A DNA stretch of 64,000 nucleotides, from assembly GCA_034336665.1 (NCBI GenBank), contig CM067592.1, forward strand, positions 48,496,705 through 48,560,704, read 5' to 3'. Within the stretch, counting starts at the first letter, position 1. Every line of letters starts with the position of its first letter. The translations under genes were made by a program, and so were the position numbers. The notes under the pieces are model-generated. The model was not told the DNA's origin and did no database searches. It saw nothing but the letters and a program-made list of their open reading frames with translations. The DNA comes from Luscinia megarhynchos (Eukaryota; Chordata; Aves; Passeriformes; Turdidae). Shown one piece after another: positions 26,092 to 38,142 of this stretch.

Positions 26092-28640
26092 TCACAGAAT
26101 AATTTGGGCTGGAAAAGACCTCAAAACAGGGCCATGTAGAGCCGGTTGCTCAGTCAATGGATGGAGACTACACAACCTTTCTGGGCAACCTGTTCAAGTT
26201 CTTGACCGCCTTCAGAGCAAAAAATCATTTTGTTGTGGCCAGGTGATGTTTCATGTCTTATTTTGTGCCTGTTTCCTCTTGTCCTGCCAGCTGGACTATG
26301 GAGAAGAATCTGGCCCCTCATCTTCATTCTCTCTCATCAGGTACTCATACATACATAAGATCCCTGGTGTGTTCTATTTTCAAAGGGAAAAGTCCTATCT
26401 CTGAGCCTCTCTACATGTGAGAGATGTTCTAGTTACTTCATCCATTATCTCTGGGGTCCTGCACTTCTCACTGTTCAGTTATATCCATGCCTTTCTTCTC
26501 CTGAGGACCAAGCACTCAGGTGCATCCTCCCCAGGGCTGAGTAGAGGGAAGGATCACCTCCTTTGACCTGCTGCTAGTGCTCTTCATAATGCACCCGAGG
26601 ATGCTATTGGCCTTTTTCACTCTGAGAGCATACTGTTCACCTGTGGTCAGCTTGATCTGCCAGAATGCAAATGTCCTCCTCAGCAAAGCTGCTTTCCAGC
26701 TACTCGGCTGCCAGAATGTACTGGTGCTTCAGCTGTTCCTCCCCAGGAGCAGTACTGTGCATTTACCCATGCTGAACTTAATGAGAGTTCTCTCTGCCTA
26801 TTTTTCCAACCTGTTTAGGTCCATCTGAACAGCAGTGCACTCATATGATTTATCAGTCACTCCTCCCAGCTTTGTGTTGTCTGCAAACTTCCTGAGAGCG
26901 TACCCTGACCCAGTATCCCAGGTCATCAGTGAAAAGGTTAAACAGTATTGGCCCCAGTATTGAGCCTTGAGATACACAGGTACTGACTTGCCTCCAACTG
27001 GATTTCAAGCCACTGCTAGTAACTTTTTGGACCCAGCAGCTCAGTCCATTTGCAATCCATGTCATTGTCTACTTTTCCAACCCTCACTTTGTCAGCTTGT
27101 CTGTGATGGTAGAGACAGAGTGACTGCACTGGAGTCAAGTAAACAACATCAGCTGATCCCCTCATGTTATCTGCCTAGCTTGTTACCTCATTGTAAAAGT
27201 CATCAGATTGGACAAGTGTGTTTTCCCCTTATAAATGCATGCTGACTGCTCTCAATAAACGTCTTGTCCTTCATGTATTTGAAAATGTGTTTCAGGAAGA
27301 TTTTCTCCCAACAACTTCCCAGAGACTTACGTGAGGCTCTGGAGTTTCCCACATTTCCAACTCATCCTTCTTGAAGATAGAAGTGATCTTTGCTTTCTCC
27401 CTGTTTCTAGGAACACCCCTCAACCATATGACCTTTCAAAGGGAATCAAGAGTGGCCTTGCAGTAACAGTTCCCTCAGAACTTTTGGGTGCATCCCTTCC
27501 GGTCCCATGGATTTATGCATGTCAAATATGCTTAACCTTCCCCTAAGTCAGTTCTCCTCCACAAAGTGTAATTATTCTTTTTTCCATACTTTCTCTGTGG
27601 TCTTAGATGCCTTGGATTTCTAAAGGCCAGTCTTATTAGTAAAGACTGAGCCTAGGAAGGCTCTTACTTCTCTGTGTCATTTGTCACCAGTTCCCATTAT
27701 TCATTAAGCAGCAGACCCATATTTTCCTTTGTTTTTCTTTTGCAGTTTGTTTTCTTGTAAAATCCTTTATTGTTGCTGTTCACGTACCTTCCAAGATTCA
27801 GCTCCTGTTAGGAGTGATATGCTCATTGCACATCCATGCAGGCCTCCTCGAAGATTATCCTGCTTGATTTCATACTTGTCTGGACAGACCTTTCTTGTGC
27901 TGCAGTAGGTGATCCTTTCATATCAGCCAGTCCTACTGGAACCTTCTTCTTCACAGGATTTTATCCCATGGCATTCTTCCAAGCAGACCCCCTAAAAAGA
28001 TGGAAATGGCTTTTTGTGTACTCCAAGGCTGTGGTCTTGATTTTTGGCTGCCTATCATCTTTTAGGATCTGCCCTCCACCACTTTATAGTCACTGCAGCC
28101 AAGACAGCCTGTAGCTTCTGTGCTTCCCAACAGTTCTTCCATCTTTTTAAGTATCAGATTTGGCTGAGCACCTTTCCTTCTTGGCTCCTCCACTATGTGT
28201 TCCTAGATGTTGCAGTGCACTCAAGATGTATCCTGGATTCCTTGAGTCCTGCTGCACTGTCCTTCCAGTAGATCTTAAGGGTGTTAAGGCTTCCCTTGAG
28301 GAGCAAAGGCTGTGACTCTTAAACTTCCACTTTTTTGCAGAAGGCATTACCAACATTTTCCTGAGCAGGAAAACCATAGCACGTTCCCATCATGTTGATC
28401 TGCCCATTAATCTTGATGCAGAAGCTCTTCACTGACTCCTGTCCTGTCCCAAGGCAGAGCTGTTTGGATTTCAAATGGTCACATACAGCAGGTTATTACC
28501 CACATCACCATGCCTGCCTCTCTCCTTAAAAGCCTGCATCCCTTCATTGCAGTCCTCTAACCATTCCATCAACATTTATAATATGGTCACTTAGAACAAG
28601 TGTTACAATTCCTGATGTGCATGCAACTACATTTTAAATG
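26092..28640 (-). mobile_element. Long CR1 LINE copy, reverse orientation, decayed reverse transcriptase
   Basis: This is a roughly 2.5-kb reverse-complement CR1. Its 3' end is at the left (agaataatttgggctggaaa) and the copy extends right through the reverse-transcriptase region towards the endonuclease end. On the minus strand, residues encoded around 26870-27060 include [14 protein letters not shown], the conserved polymerase motif before the catalytic aspartates. Just after it the usual FADD catalytic motif reads FADN in a shifted frame, so a catalytic aspartate is gone. Further right, cacatccatgcaggcctcct, ttatcccatggcattcttcc and agtcactgcagccaagacag match the antisense of the same region in intact CR1. 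Many stops and frameshifts show it is inactive. The right boundary is approximate. Confidence 0.88.
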
Positions 28641-29192
28641 GCAATTGTGGTATAACCCTAAATGGAAACTAGCCTGAATCTGACCTGCCAAAATGTTCTC
28701 TGCTGTATCTGGTAGATGTCAACCCCCTTCTTCCAAAACCCCTTGAGGCAGTGTAGCTGACAGCTGCTGGAGACACAGGCAGGTGGCTCTGGAGAGGGAA
28801 AACAGAAGGTGTGGCAAGCAAAATCCATTTCTGTAAAACCTCTCAGAGTATAGCTACTTATACACACTTACTTTTCAGAAAATACATTTGGATGATATGT
28901 CCTGTAAACAAAGAGAAAAAATAGGACAGAAATACAGGTTATGATTCAAGTTACAGATAAATTTTAAATTATTAAAAACTGAAAATTGCCTTCTTTGTAG
29001 TATGGCCGACTACAAAAACTAGAATATTGAAGATCAGGCTTACTAGTTTCAGATTATTTTTGCTTTTCTTTTTCTTCATAATATTTTCTTCTAGAATGGA
29101 GCAAATGATATCTTTCTCTTCCTCATATTTTCTCTCTTCTTGGCTGCTATATATATTCCCAGCATTCTCCTCTATAATGTATATATTAATCT

Positions 29193-29232
29193 GGTCTAGA
29201 TTTATTTAGATAGGTCTAGATTTATTCAGATA
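29193..29232. repeat. 20-bp tandem duplication
   Basis: GGTCTAGATTTATTTAGATA is followed directly by the same 20 bases with one C-for-T change. This is a minor local duplication in the intron. Confidence 0.9.
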
Positions 29233-31154
29233 GGAACTCAAAGTTGTTATTTTCCACCACCAATTCTGTTACCTAATGACTAAAGTTTTGACTAACAATC
29301 TATTGATCAGAATATGATCCCAAAAAGGCAAGTAGTTTGTCTTCCTGGGTGTACTTCCAATACTCTTTCCAGAGCGAAATTGACACTGCTTTCTTTTTTA
29401 AAATTCCTATTGTTAATTCCTGTTGACTGAGATAGAAAAAGACATGAGTGTGAGGCCTCTCAGCTGCAGACCCCAGCCACTAATTCAGCCAGCCAGCCCC
29501 TGCAGGCTTTGGCAGATGGTTCTTTCTTAGTACTGCATTTTTAATGGCCTATTTCCCCTTGTTGGCCAAGGACAAGGTGTAAAATTATCTAATGGTGCTT
29601 AAAGATACCTATTAAACTATCATCTGCATACCAAATTTGAACTCCACATTATTTTTTTTCTAACATGGTTATTCCAAGAGAGATAGCCACAAAGCTTCCA
29701 ATTTCTATTTCACTTGCTTTTTAACATCATCCTTTTTTTTTTTTAAACAGAAGCATGAAACTCTCTTAATGTTTACTTTTAATGTTGGTGGTCAAAAAGG
29801 AAGCTTTCAGCAACTTTTAAATTTTCAGAAATTATTAATGATTTGATCAGGTGACTATGTGCATGACAGAAACACAAGTTTCTTTGGATAAGCCTCACAG
29901 TGGATGCTGGGAATGTATAAGAGGCAGCACATGATTCAGGGCAATGGACCATCTCAATCTAAAGCCATATGCAGTATTAACTCCCAGGAGTGTGGTGAAA
30001 CTTTACTGTGTGATGGAATAAAGTAAAAGGCAGTGGGAAAGTTTTAGGAGTTTTCTATGATCTTGAAAGTGGGAGGAGATGTTTATGAAAGTTACACACC
30101 GAGGGCAGCAGATTATTCTTGGTGATGCAATACAGCTGAGCACTAAGTTGAAATAGCAAAAAATGGCTGAACTGCCAAATGAATACCTGCAAAAGAAAGT
30201 CAAGCAGGCCAAGGTGTTATGAGTGGGTGAGCTAAAAGAATGACAAGCAAGAACCCAGAGAAAGCTGGAATAGATTGTACTCCAGATTCAGAGGCCACTG
30301 AAATTGATCATCCAAGAAAAATCTAAGCATTCATGTTAATGAGGTGCTACTGGAGGGAATGGAACAATTAACTTTCTTACTGTTGCCTTACTTTAGAATT
30401 GGATGGTGGATGCCAACTTAGGGAAGGATTCAGTTTGTATTAACCCTGTAATTAATCTCTGGACCAGAAAAATTTACTCCAGTGAAATTAGGGTGCCTCT
30501 TTTTCAGCTGAATTTGACGATAGAGACATCAACTTATTTTTTGGCTAAAATAACCGTTGTCTTAAAATAACCCTTATATTTGTTCTCTTCCAAAACTTTT
30601 GATCCAGTTGTGCATTTGGTATTTTTTTAGTTATTTTTCTTCAAAATTTTACTTAGCCCTGACTGTATCTTACAAAGGTCATTGATGTAGGTCACATTAT
30701 TGCATCTTTTGAAATTGTTTCTGTAACTGTCCTTTGCTAATGATATTAATATACTATTATTCTGCTTAGGTTTTTTTTCTTTTAAAGAGGTAAAATACTT
30801 TTGCTTATTGATTTTCCAGACTCATTTTCAATTAAATTAAGCTAAGCTTTCTTTGATTTCCCAGTACCAGATGGACCCCATGGCATCTGAAGAGTCAGGT
30901 TTTATCTATTAATGACATACTGAGATAATCTGTTTTAATTATAGTAGCTCCTTTTGCACGGGAGTAGGTTTTGAGTGCCTTGTAAATCCAAGCATCTTTG
31001 GCCTATACACAGGTCTTATGGGGCATCTGCAGTAAAAATATTCAAATTCTCTTTATATGGTTTTGTTCCTGTTTTGGAATTATGCTAAATCCAAGTGCTG
31101 TCAGTCAATGATAGCTTTTCTTCAGCCTTCCCTGCTTGCCTATGTATGAATTTT

Positions 31155-31200
31155 TGTGTGTGTGTTTGTGTGTGTGTGCCCGCGTGCATGTGCACATGTG
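31155..31200. repeat. (TG)n-rich microsatellite
   Basis: TG units with interruptions lead into alternating cgcgtgcatgtgcacatgtg, an alternating purine-pyrimidine tract. Confidence 0.85.
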
Positions 31201-32057
31201 TTTGCCTGCTGATATAACCTGAAATTTATTTGTAAGTGCTGTCACCTCTGCGTGTAAAGGCCTGTGTACTCTGGTTCCTTTTCCAGAATAATTTGAAATT
31301 GCTTTCCTTTTATGAATCATCTCTTGATATGCACTGAGAATATTCTCATACATATACAAGCTTTCTAAGTCAGCACCCATTGCATTAGAGGACACAAGGG
31401 CTGCAGTGGGAGGAGTTAAGTTGTCTGACTATTTCTTCTAATGGCCTGCTGAAAATGAATTTAGCACAGTAATCATCTTAAGAACAAAGTTTTCTTTTGT
31501 GATATTAACCTGTCAACTACAGCTGCTTGTTAATGTCATGCTGAATTTTGTCAGATGTGGGGCCTGTGGTTTTTTGTTAACTGCTGGAATATCTGTGTGC
31601 TGCGGACAGGAGGTCTGGTTCTGAGTGCATCACCAGCACTGTGCTGGTTGCTGCTTCTGATAATGTTTCATTTTGCTGCCTCCTGCAGCCCTTCTGGAGA
31701 GCGGCCCTTAGAAAAGCATGTGTCTTCCAGTGTCCCTGTGAAATTAATGGGCAACTAGAATCTTTGTTACTGAAGACATCAGGAGTTAAGGAAAGTAAAA
31801 GCTGTGCTATGCTACATTCAGCATGGAAAGCCAAAACCACATAATTTCCCAGAAATTGTCAGTTTATGGCGAGTATTGTATGAATATTTACAAGTAGGAA
31901 GGAATGCTTTTCCACTGATAGCTTGGCCAATCTCCAGTGTTGTACAAACTTACATACTTTCTCCTTATGTTCATCAATGTGTTAATATACTCTCTTTTCC
32001 CTTCCTAAGTTGTTACACTGCCAAATGGCTGCTATATTTTATGTCCCAGAAGAGATA

Positions 32058-32147
32058 TAAATACATATATATGATATATATATATCTGTGTGTGTATACA
32101 TATATATATGTGTATGTGTGTGTGTGTGTGTGTGCGCGTGTATGCAT
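32058..32147. repeat. Compound (AT)n/(TG)n microsatellite
   Basis: About 90 bases of alternating AT, TG, TA and GC units include an uninterrupted TG run ending in gcgcgtgtatgcatgc. It is purely alternating purine-pyrimidine for most of its length, the kind of sequence able to adopt Z-DNA. Confidence 0.9.
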
Positions 32148-32339
32148 GCCATACAGGCTCAAATGCAGTGATTCAACAAACCTAATTTTGTTGCTATGGT
32201 GAAAATGGATCTTCCGCAGCAGATTAGTTATACTGACACATAATCATGACTCTGGAGCTCTACTCAGCTGAGAATTTATGGGCAAGAATTGAGGGATGGG
32301 CACAATAGGCTACATAATCAGAAGGAGGAAGTTGATGTG

Positions 32340-32636
32340 GCTTTCTGTGAGCTGTTAGAAATAGCCTTGTGGTCACAGGCTCTGATTCTCCTGGGGGGGT
32401 TCAACCACCCTGGTATTGCTGAAGGGACGATACAGCCCAGCACAGTCTTTATCTCCAATAAACTCTAGGAAGTTCCTGCAATTTACTGAAGATAACTTTT
32501 TTATGCAAGTCTTGGAGGAGCCAGTGAGGAAAGGTGTGTTGCTGGACCTTGTATTAACAAACAAGGAGGTACCAATTGAAAACATAAAGGCTGGGGCCAG
32601 CCAACCCTAACAATTCTGTGATTCTTGATATGTCAC
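32340..32636 (+). mobile_element. CR1 fragment: endonuclease-domain piece joined to a CR1 3' end
   Basis: The forward frame reads GGFNHPGIAEG, then LEEPVRKGVLLDLVLTNKEV, equivalent to the CR1 endonuclease stretch (a GDFN motif followed by LLDLxxTN). The first motif reads GGFN where GDFN is expected, losing the aspartate. Shortly after, the sequence ends caattctgtgattctt, the CR1 3' terminal repeat. The reverse transcriptase and most of the 3' UTR are therefore missing, an internal deletion of several kilobases relative to a full element. Confidence 0.75.
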
Positions 32637-33137
32637 CAGAGCACATGGGCGCAGCTTTTCTGCAGGAGTACGTCATCCCTAAGTACAGAAGTGGCATGTA
32701 TGGCCCACACCCCTGAGAACTACAGGTATACAGTCATATTCACTCTGTGTGCTACTGGTTAATACCGTGCCTATCTAAGCCCCACTGTATTATTTCCCAA
32801 TTGCATATGTAATTCTGAATTAAAGGAACTCATGCAGTATGACTAAAACATTTAAAAGCTGCTTGCACCTTCTTGGAACATATTGTGAAACTCTAGGGTT
32901 TCAAACGCCAGCCTAACCAAAATGTTAACCAAAATCCTTTTGTTACTTTCTTCCATTATGACAGCACTGAATCAAGGCTGCCATTTCACTCGTAGAAATA
33001 CTTCTTTCAGAAAGAATCAAGTAGCTGAAAAATTTCAGGAGCATCTTTGTCTTTTAATAACCATGACTGAGGAGTCTAGTTTGATGAGTTTACATTGTCT
33101 CTACAGGATCACATTGTGGATAGTAATTCATTCAGTC

Positions 33138-34850
33138 TTTTAACTGGGTTAGAAGGGGGAAGGGGATAAGGCCAGGCTCTTAGAGATGAGCCTGAGGGTG
33201 ACATGCCAGATTTGGGGGTGCAATGGATAGCCCAGCTGAAGTGCACCTACACCAATGCATGTGGATAACAAACAGGAGGAGCTGAAAACCACTGTGGAGC
33301 AGGACAGGTATGATGTATTTGCCATCACAGAAACTTGGTGGAATGACTCCCATGACTGGAGTGCTGCAATAGATGTCTATAAACTCTTCAGAAAGGATGG
33401 GCAAAACAGCAGAGGGGGTGGAGTAGCACTGTACATTAGGGAGTGTTTTGATCGTATTGAAAGTGATGATGATGAAGATGACAAGGTTGATGCCTATAGG
33501 TGAAGACCAGGGCAAAGATCAGTTAGGCAGGTGGTGGGAGTCTGCTAAACCACCCAGCCAGGATGAACAGGCTGATGAGGCATTCTGTAAGCACTGGCAA
33601 AAGTCTCTTGTTCTCCAGCCGTAATACTTGTGGGTAACTTAAAATTGCCAAGTGTCTATTGGAAATACAAGAGAGAAAGCAGTCTAGAAGTTTCCTGAAG
33701 TGTGTGGAAGACAACTTCCTCACACAACTGGTAAATGAGCCTACTAGAGGAAGTGCCCTGCTGGACTGGTTGACTGTGAACAAAGAAGGACTAGTGGGTG
33801 ATATGGTCGTCAGTGGCTGTCGGGCATAGCAACCATGAAATGTTCGTTTTCAATACTGGGTGAAGTAAGAAGGGGCACCAGCAGAACCTTCACCTTGGTC
33901 TTCCAGCAGGCAGACTTTGGCATGTCTAGGAGGTTGATTGACAAGAATCTCTTAAGACTCAGCCCTGAAGAGGAAAGTAGTCCAGGAAGGCTGGATGTAT
34001 TTTAGAAAGGAATTGTTAAATATTCAGAAGCAGGCTGTCCCCACATGTAGAAAGATAAGTTGTCAGGAGTAAGATTGACCTTGTTGAACAGGAAACTTCA
34101 GCTGGAATTTAGGGAAAAAATAAATCTGTTATTTCTGGAAGAAGAACCAGGTAACTTCACAGAACTATCAGGATGCAGTGAGACCATGGAGGGAGGAGAT
34201 TAGAAGGGCATGAAAAGGAGGACTAAGGAGAGTCTCCATCACTTGTTGAATACAGAGGGTAGTGTAGTGACAAAGGATGAGGAAAAGGCTGATGTACTTA
34301 ATGCCTTTTTTGTCTTGGTCTTTAATATCAAGATCAGTTGTCCTCAGGACATGCAGCCCCCACAGCTTAGAGTTGGGGACAGGGAGCTGAGTGAAGTCCA
34401 AATAATCCAGGTAGAGGTTAGTGACCTGCTCTGCCAGTTAGACACAAGTCTGTGGCACTTGATGAGATCCACCCCATAGTAATGAGGGAACTGGCAGAAG
34501 AACTTGCCAAACCCCTGTCAGTCATCTATCAGCAGTCCTGATTAACTGGAGAAGTTCCAGCTGACTGGAGGTGGGGATTGGTTGATCCTGCTGTGCCTGC
34601 AGTGAGAGGACAAAAGGAAATGGCCTTAAACTGAGACAGGGGAAACTCAGACCAAAAAAAGACTCGCTGCCAGGTGGTCAGGCACTGGAATAGGTTGCCT
34701 GTGGTGGAGTTGCCATCCCTGGAAGTGTTCAAGAGGCACCTGGATCTGGTGCTGGTGGTGTGGTTTAGTGTTTTAGGGACTACAGTCGTAGTTCCGTGTT
34801 AGACTGTTGGACTGGATGATCTTGTAGGTCTCTTCCAACTTTGCAGATTT
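33138..34850 (+). mobile_element. CR1 LINE copy, forward, endonuclease domain readable, reverse transcriptase deleted
   Basis: The copy starts in the CR1 5' region (the block near 33180-33280). It then has an 82-codon open stretch at 33255-33503 with FAITETWWNDSHDWSAAIDV and RGGGVALYIRE, the hallmark catalytic segment of the CR1 apurinic-type endonuclease. Further on (34210-34560) a frame gives KADVLNAFFVLVFNIK and, after breaks, AKPLSVIYQQS and LTGEVPADWR, the start of the reverse-transcriptase domain. Around 34575-34600 the sequence jumps to the CR1 3' UTR (caggcactggaataggttgc, ending ggtctcttccaactttgcag). The polymerase core has thus been lost by internal deletion. Stops between the open pieces make it inactive. 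Confidence 0.9.
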
Positions 34851-37802
34851 TAAGGCAAAAACTGCTGTGGCTGAGATGAAGGACAGAGAACAGGCTTCTT
34901 AACAAATCGAATTATCTAAATATAAGTTAGTCCAGTCCCAAGAGTCACTTGTAATTACTCTGTTCTGTGGCTGATTTATTTATAACTGTAGAGTTGCAAT
35001 GGGAACAAAACATTAGGCCAAATTCTGACCTCAGAATATAAATCTAGAATCATTTTGCTCTGATTTCTCTCAATTTTGATGGCATTACTTTGAGTTCATT
35101 CTATTGTAATTGAGGTCAGAATCTGTTCTCTTTTATCTAATTTTGAGCACAAAGAGCAGCAGGGTGTATGCTCTAAATAGGGCTGCAGGCACCTCAATAT
35201 GTGCATTTGTACCTTGAGGCTGACCAGATTTTGAGCCACTTCTGTGTGCCAGGGACAAACAGACAAGCTGACAGACTCCTTAAGACTGAGGAGTGTAAGT
35301 AGCTCACTACACGGTTATCAGTTGCTTTTAATGATACTAGGAAATGCTTTTTAACTCTTTTGGATACTGTGTTAGTTTGTAAATCAGTTTTGCTAGAATC
35401 AGAAAGAAATCAGAGAGCCACTACCAGCTCTGCTGTGCCCAAATTATATACTTGTGATAGCAGCAATGCTTCACTGTTTATTTAAATTAATCAGATACAA
35501 CTTCACAAAATAGGAGAAATTCTGCAACAGCAAGTGAAGCTACACAATTTGTCTGAAATCTTAATCACGTGAAGAGCAGGGGGAAATACTGCAATTTTAT
35601 TATGAATCCTAGGCTGTTCTATACCACCTTTTTTAATATGTTGTTTATATGTTCTCAAATTGACTGTGTAATGCATCTAGAAAATGTCAGATAAAAATCC
35701 TCTCTTGGAGCAGAAACAGTGATCTGTGGCTTTTGCACTTACTACCTGTAACTGTGAAGTGGGAACATGGCCTGAAGAGAAGTTAAAGGATTTTTCAGCT
35801 TGGTTTATTCAGATTGTTTTAGTTAGTTAATACAGAAGTAGGAATGTCTTCATTACACTGACATTCTTCAGTAATAATTATGTGTCAGCCCTTGGAAGAT
35901 AAAACCAATTATTCTCCATTTTGGAACACATCTGTTCTGGATTAGAAAATACAGCGCTTTCACGAATTCATCTCTCAGTTCAGCAAACCAGCTTGTAGTG
36001 AAAAGTGCCAGTTATTCCCCTTCCCCCTTTTTTAAGTCTTGACATTTTTTGGGGTATATTTTTAAATTTCTGGTGTGGGTATATATTTTACAGAAATGTA
36101 AAGCAGATTGCTGCTGTAACCATTTCTGAATTTAGCCATGCTCTGCTGGCTGGAATGTGAATGTGATCCCCCTGGTAAATGAGCAGCTACATGGGGTTTC
36201 TATTATGTTTTTGATAGATTATGATTATTTGCCCTTGGAAATAACAACAATTGTTATAATCCAGGTGCTTGGCTAATTGTGTGGAGTAGCAATTTAGACA
36301 TTGCCAAGACATCTCTATGTACTGTCATTACTATAATTTAACTATGTCTCAGTTCATGTCTTGAGCATTCAAGCCTTCTCCTCAATGACCTTCCATAATA
36401 GTTTTGGCACTTTAATGGATGAATTTGACAACAAAAAGCAAGCATTTCTTAAGATGATAAAGTAGCTGTGTTTTGATAGATGCAGCTATTTTTCTGATCC
36501 TTGGTTTGTACATCAGGAATAAGAAGGGCAGCACTGCATCTCTATAAGCTAGTTAAAATTATTTCAAATGGATGTACAAGCCAAAAAATCTCAAGACATT
36601 TCCCAACTTTATCTGCACCTCAGCAGTGGCAAATGTAGAAGCAGTTCAGGGATACTTCTGCAGTGTGTTTCCCTACTCACATGCTGATGGACACACCAGT
36701 GTTCATATCAATGATATATGGATATATCCTGGTAACTCCTTGGCTAAATAAGATGCATATTTATGTTGATCAGATGCAGACTGGTTACAGCTATATTTCA
36801 TAATTTATGTCATCTGTAATCAAAAATCTGGGTTTGGCATGGAAATTCTCTCTGTATGTCCTCACATCACCCTCAGCGAAACTGGGCAATTTGTCTGTTA
36901 ATTCACCACTCTTATGAGTGCTGAGCAATATTTAACAGGAAACTAAAATTTGAAAGCCAGAAAGCTTGCAAAACTGTTAATTTCTGCTAATAATAAATGT
37001 TTCTCTTGTTCAGAGCATGAACTGGGCTTTTAGGCAGTATGGAAATGCTTTGCTGTGAGGTGGGCTTTTTTTTAAAGAAGCAATAATTGCATTTATGTGG
37101 TTCAAATCCAACTAAAACATGAATTAGATAACTAAAAAATCAGCAGACTGTGCAACAAAGCAAAGTAATAGTAAAGTTGTGAGCATGGGACTAAAGTCAT
37201 TATGTCTGAGAGACAATCTTAGGAGATGAAACTTTAAGATTTTGGGACAGCTTAGTAGCACATAACTCCATGCAAGGTTAGTCTTTAATGGACGGAGAGC
37301 TGTTCTGAAGAAATTATTCGTGCCCCATTATTGATGCCTGACAGTTTATTAGCGAATGGTGCTTTTGCGGTTGAAGTCTCCAGCCACAAAGTAGTGTAAC
37401 TTTAAAAGTTTTTTGAAAGAGTCATTCCTGTATTAAAGGAGCAATCAGATTGGTACCTGTAACTAGGAGGAAGTTGAAAGCTAAGGGATCCTTCTGTCAG
37501 TTATTTCAAATTTGTTATTAAATTTGATGCTGTGAAATGCCACTGTTGAGTAATACGAGCAGGAAGACTGTGTTACTTCTAAGAAGTCCTCTTCATGTAT
37601 CACTTAGAGGAACAGTTATTGCATGACGTAAATCCACTGATGTTAATAGTGAAAATCGCCTTTCTGAATGTTACAATACCAGATGTATTCATTAAGTTAT
37701 ATATGGGAAAAAAAGAACTTGTTCCTGTCAGTCTTGATCCACTAAAGGTGTTTAAGTATTTGGCTATCTTTGGTGCTAGCTGTCAAATAAATGTAACCAT
37801 AA

Positions 37803-37862
37803 AGTGATCTTCCGGGTTGGAAAGGAGGCCTAAGACGTCATAACCTAGTTTGCAGTTACAAT
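37803..37862 (-). mobile_element. Possible CR1 3'-end relic just upstream of a MOB3B exon
   Basis: The order gggttggaaaggaggcctaa then gacgtcataacctag resembles the reverse complement of the CR1 3' end (usually ggttggaa...gacct...agatcatc...agtcc). It is short and diverged, and could be chance. Confidence 0.3.
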
Positions 37863-37939
37863 CTCACACTTGGCAATAAAGCTTTTGTCTTGGGAGGATG
37901 ACAGGATGGTTATGACAACCTTGCCTCCTCTATTCACAG

Positions 37940-38142
37940 GTGTTCCCTTTCCAAAGAACTTCCTCCAGATCTGCAAGAAGATACTCTGTCGGCTTTTTCG
38001 GGTGTTCGTTCATGTCTACATCCATCACTTCGACCGTATCATCCTTATGGGGGCTGAGGCCCATGTCAACACCTGTTACAAGCATTTTTATTATTTTGTG
38101 ACAGAGCTCAACCTCATAGACCGCAAAGAACTAGAGCCTTTG
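37940..38142 (+). CDS. MOB3B: MOB3B, middle coding exon (codon 140 completed to residue 207)
   Basis: This is the second half of the MOB fold. The acceptor is a good pyrimidine tract ending tattcacag|G at 37939/37940. The first two bases finish glycine 140, and 67 codons follow, beginning [15 protein letters not shown]. The exon ends at ELEPL, where the donor ttg|gtaagt sits in phase 0. The HVYIHHFD motif supplies the second zinc-ligand pair, H164 and H169, by alignment with MOB1, completing the Cys2-His2 site with C82 and C87. Residues 177-192, around [16 protein letters not shown], are typical of the family's C-terminal helices. A 27.6-kb intron separates this exon from the first coding exon. 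There are no stops or frameshifts. A weak CR1-like relic lies about 80 bp upstream of the acceptor. Confidence 0.96.

Larger units (their letters stand above)
10375..37939 (+). other. MOB3B intron between coding exons 1 and 2 (27.6 kb)
   Basis: The intron is bounded by gtaagt at 10375 and ttcacag at 37939. It contains a solo LTR (14874-15594), CR1 copies (14545-14660, 18806-19357, 26092-28640, 32340-32636, 33138-34850) and simple repeats. Outside these elements I find no coding sequence. The stretches 10.4-14.5, 15.6-18.8, 19.4-26.1, 28.7-32.3 and 34.9-37.8 kb are AT-rich and show no recognisable gene. Confidence 0.85.
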
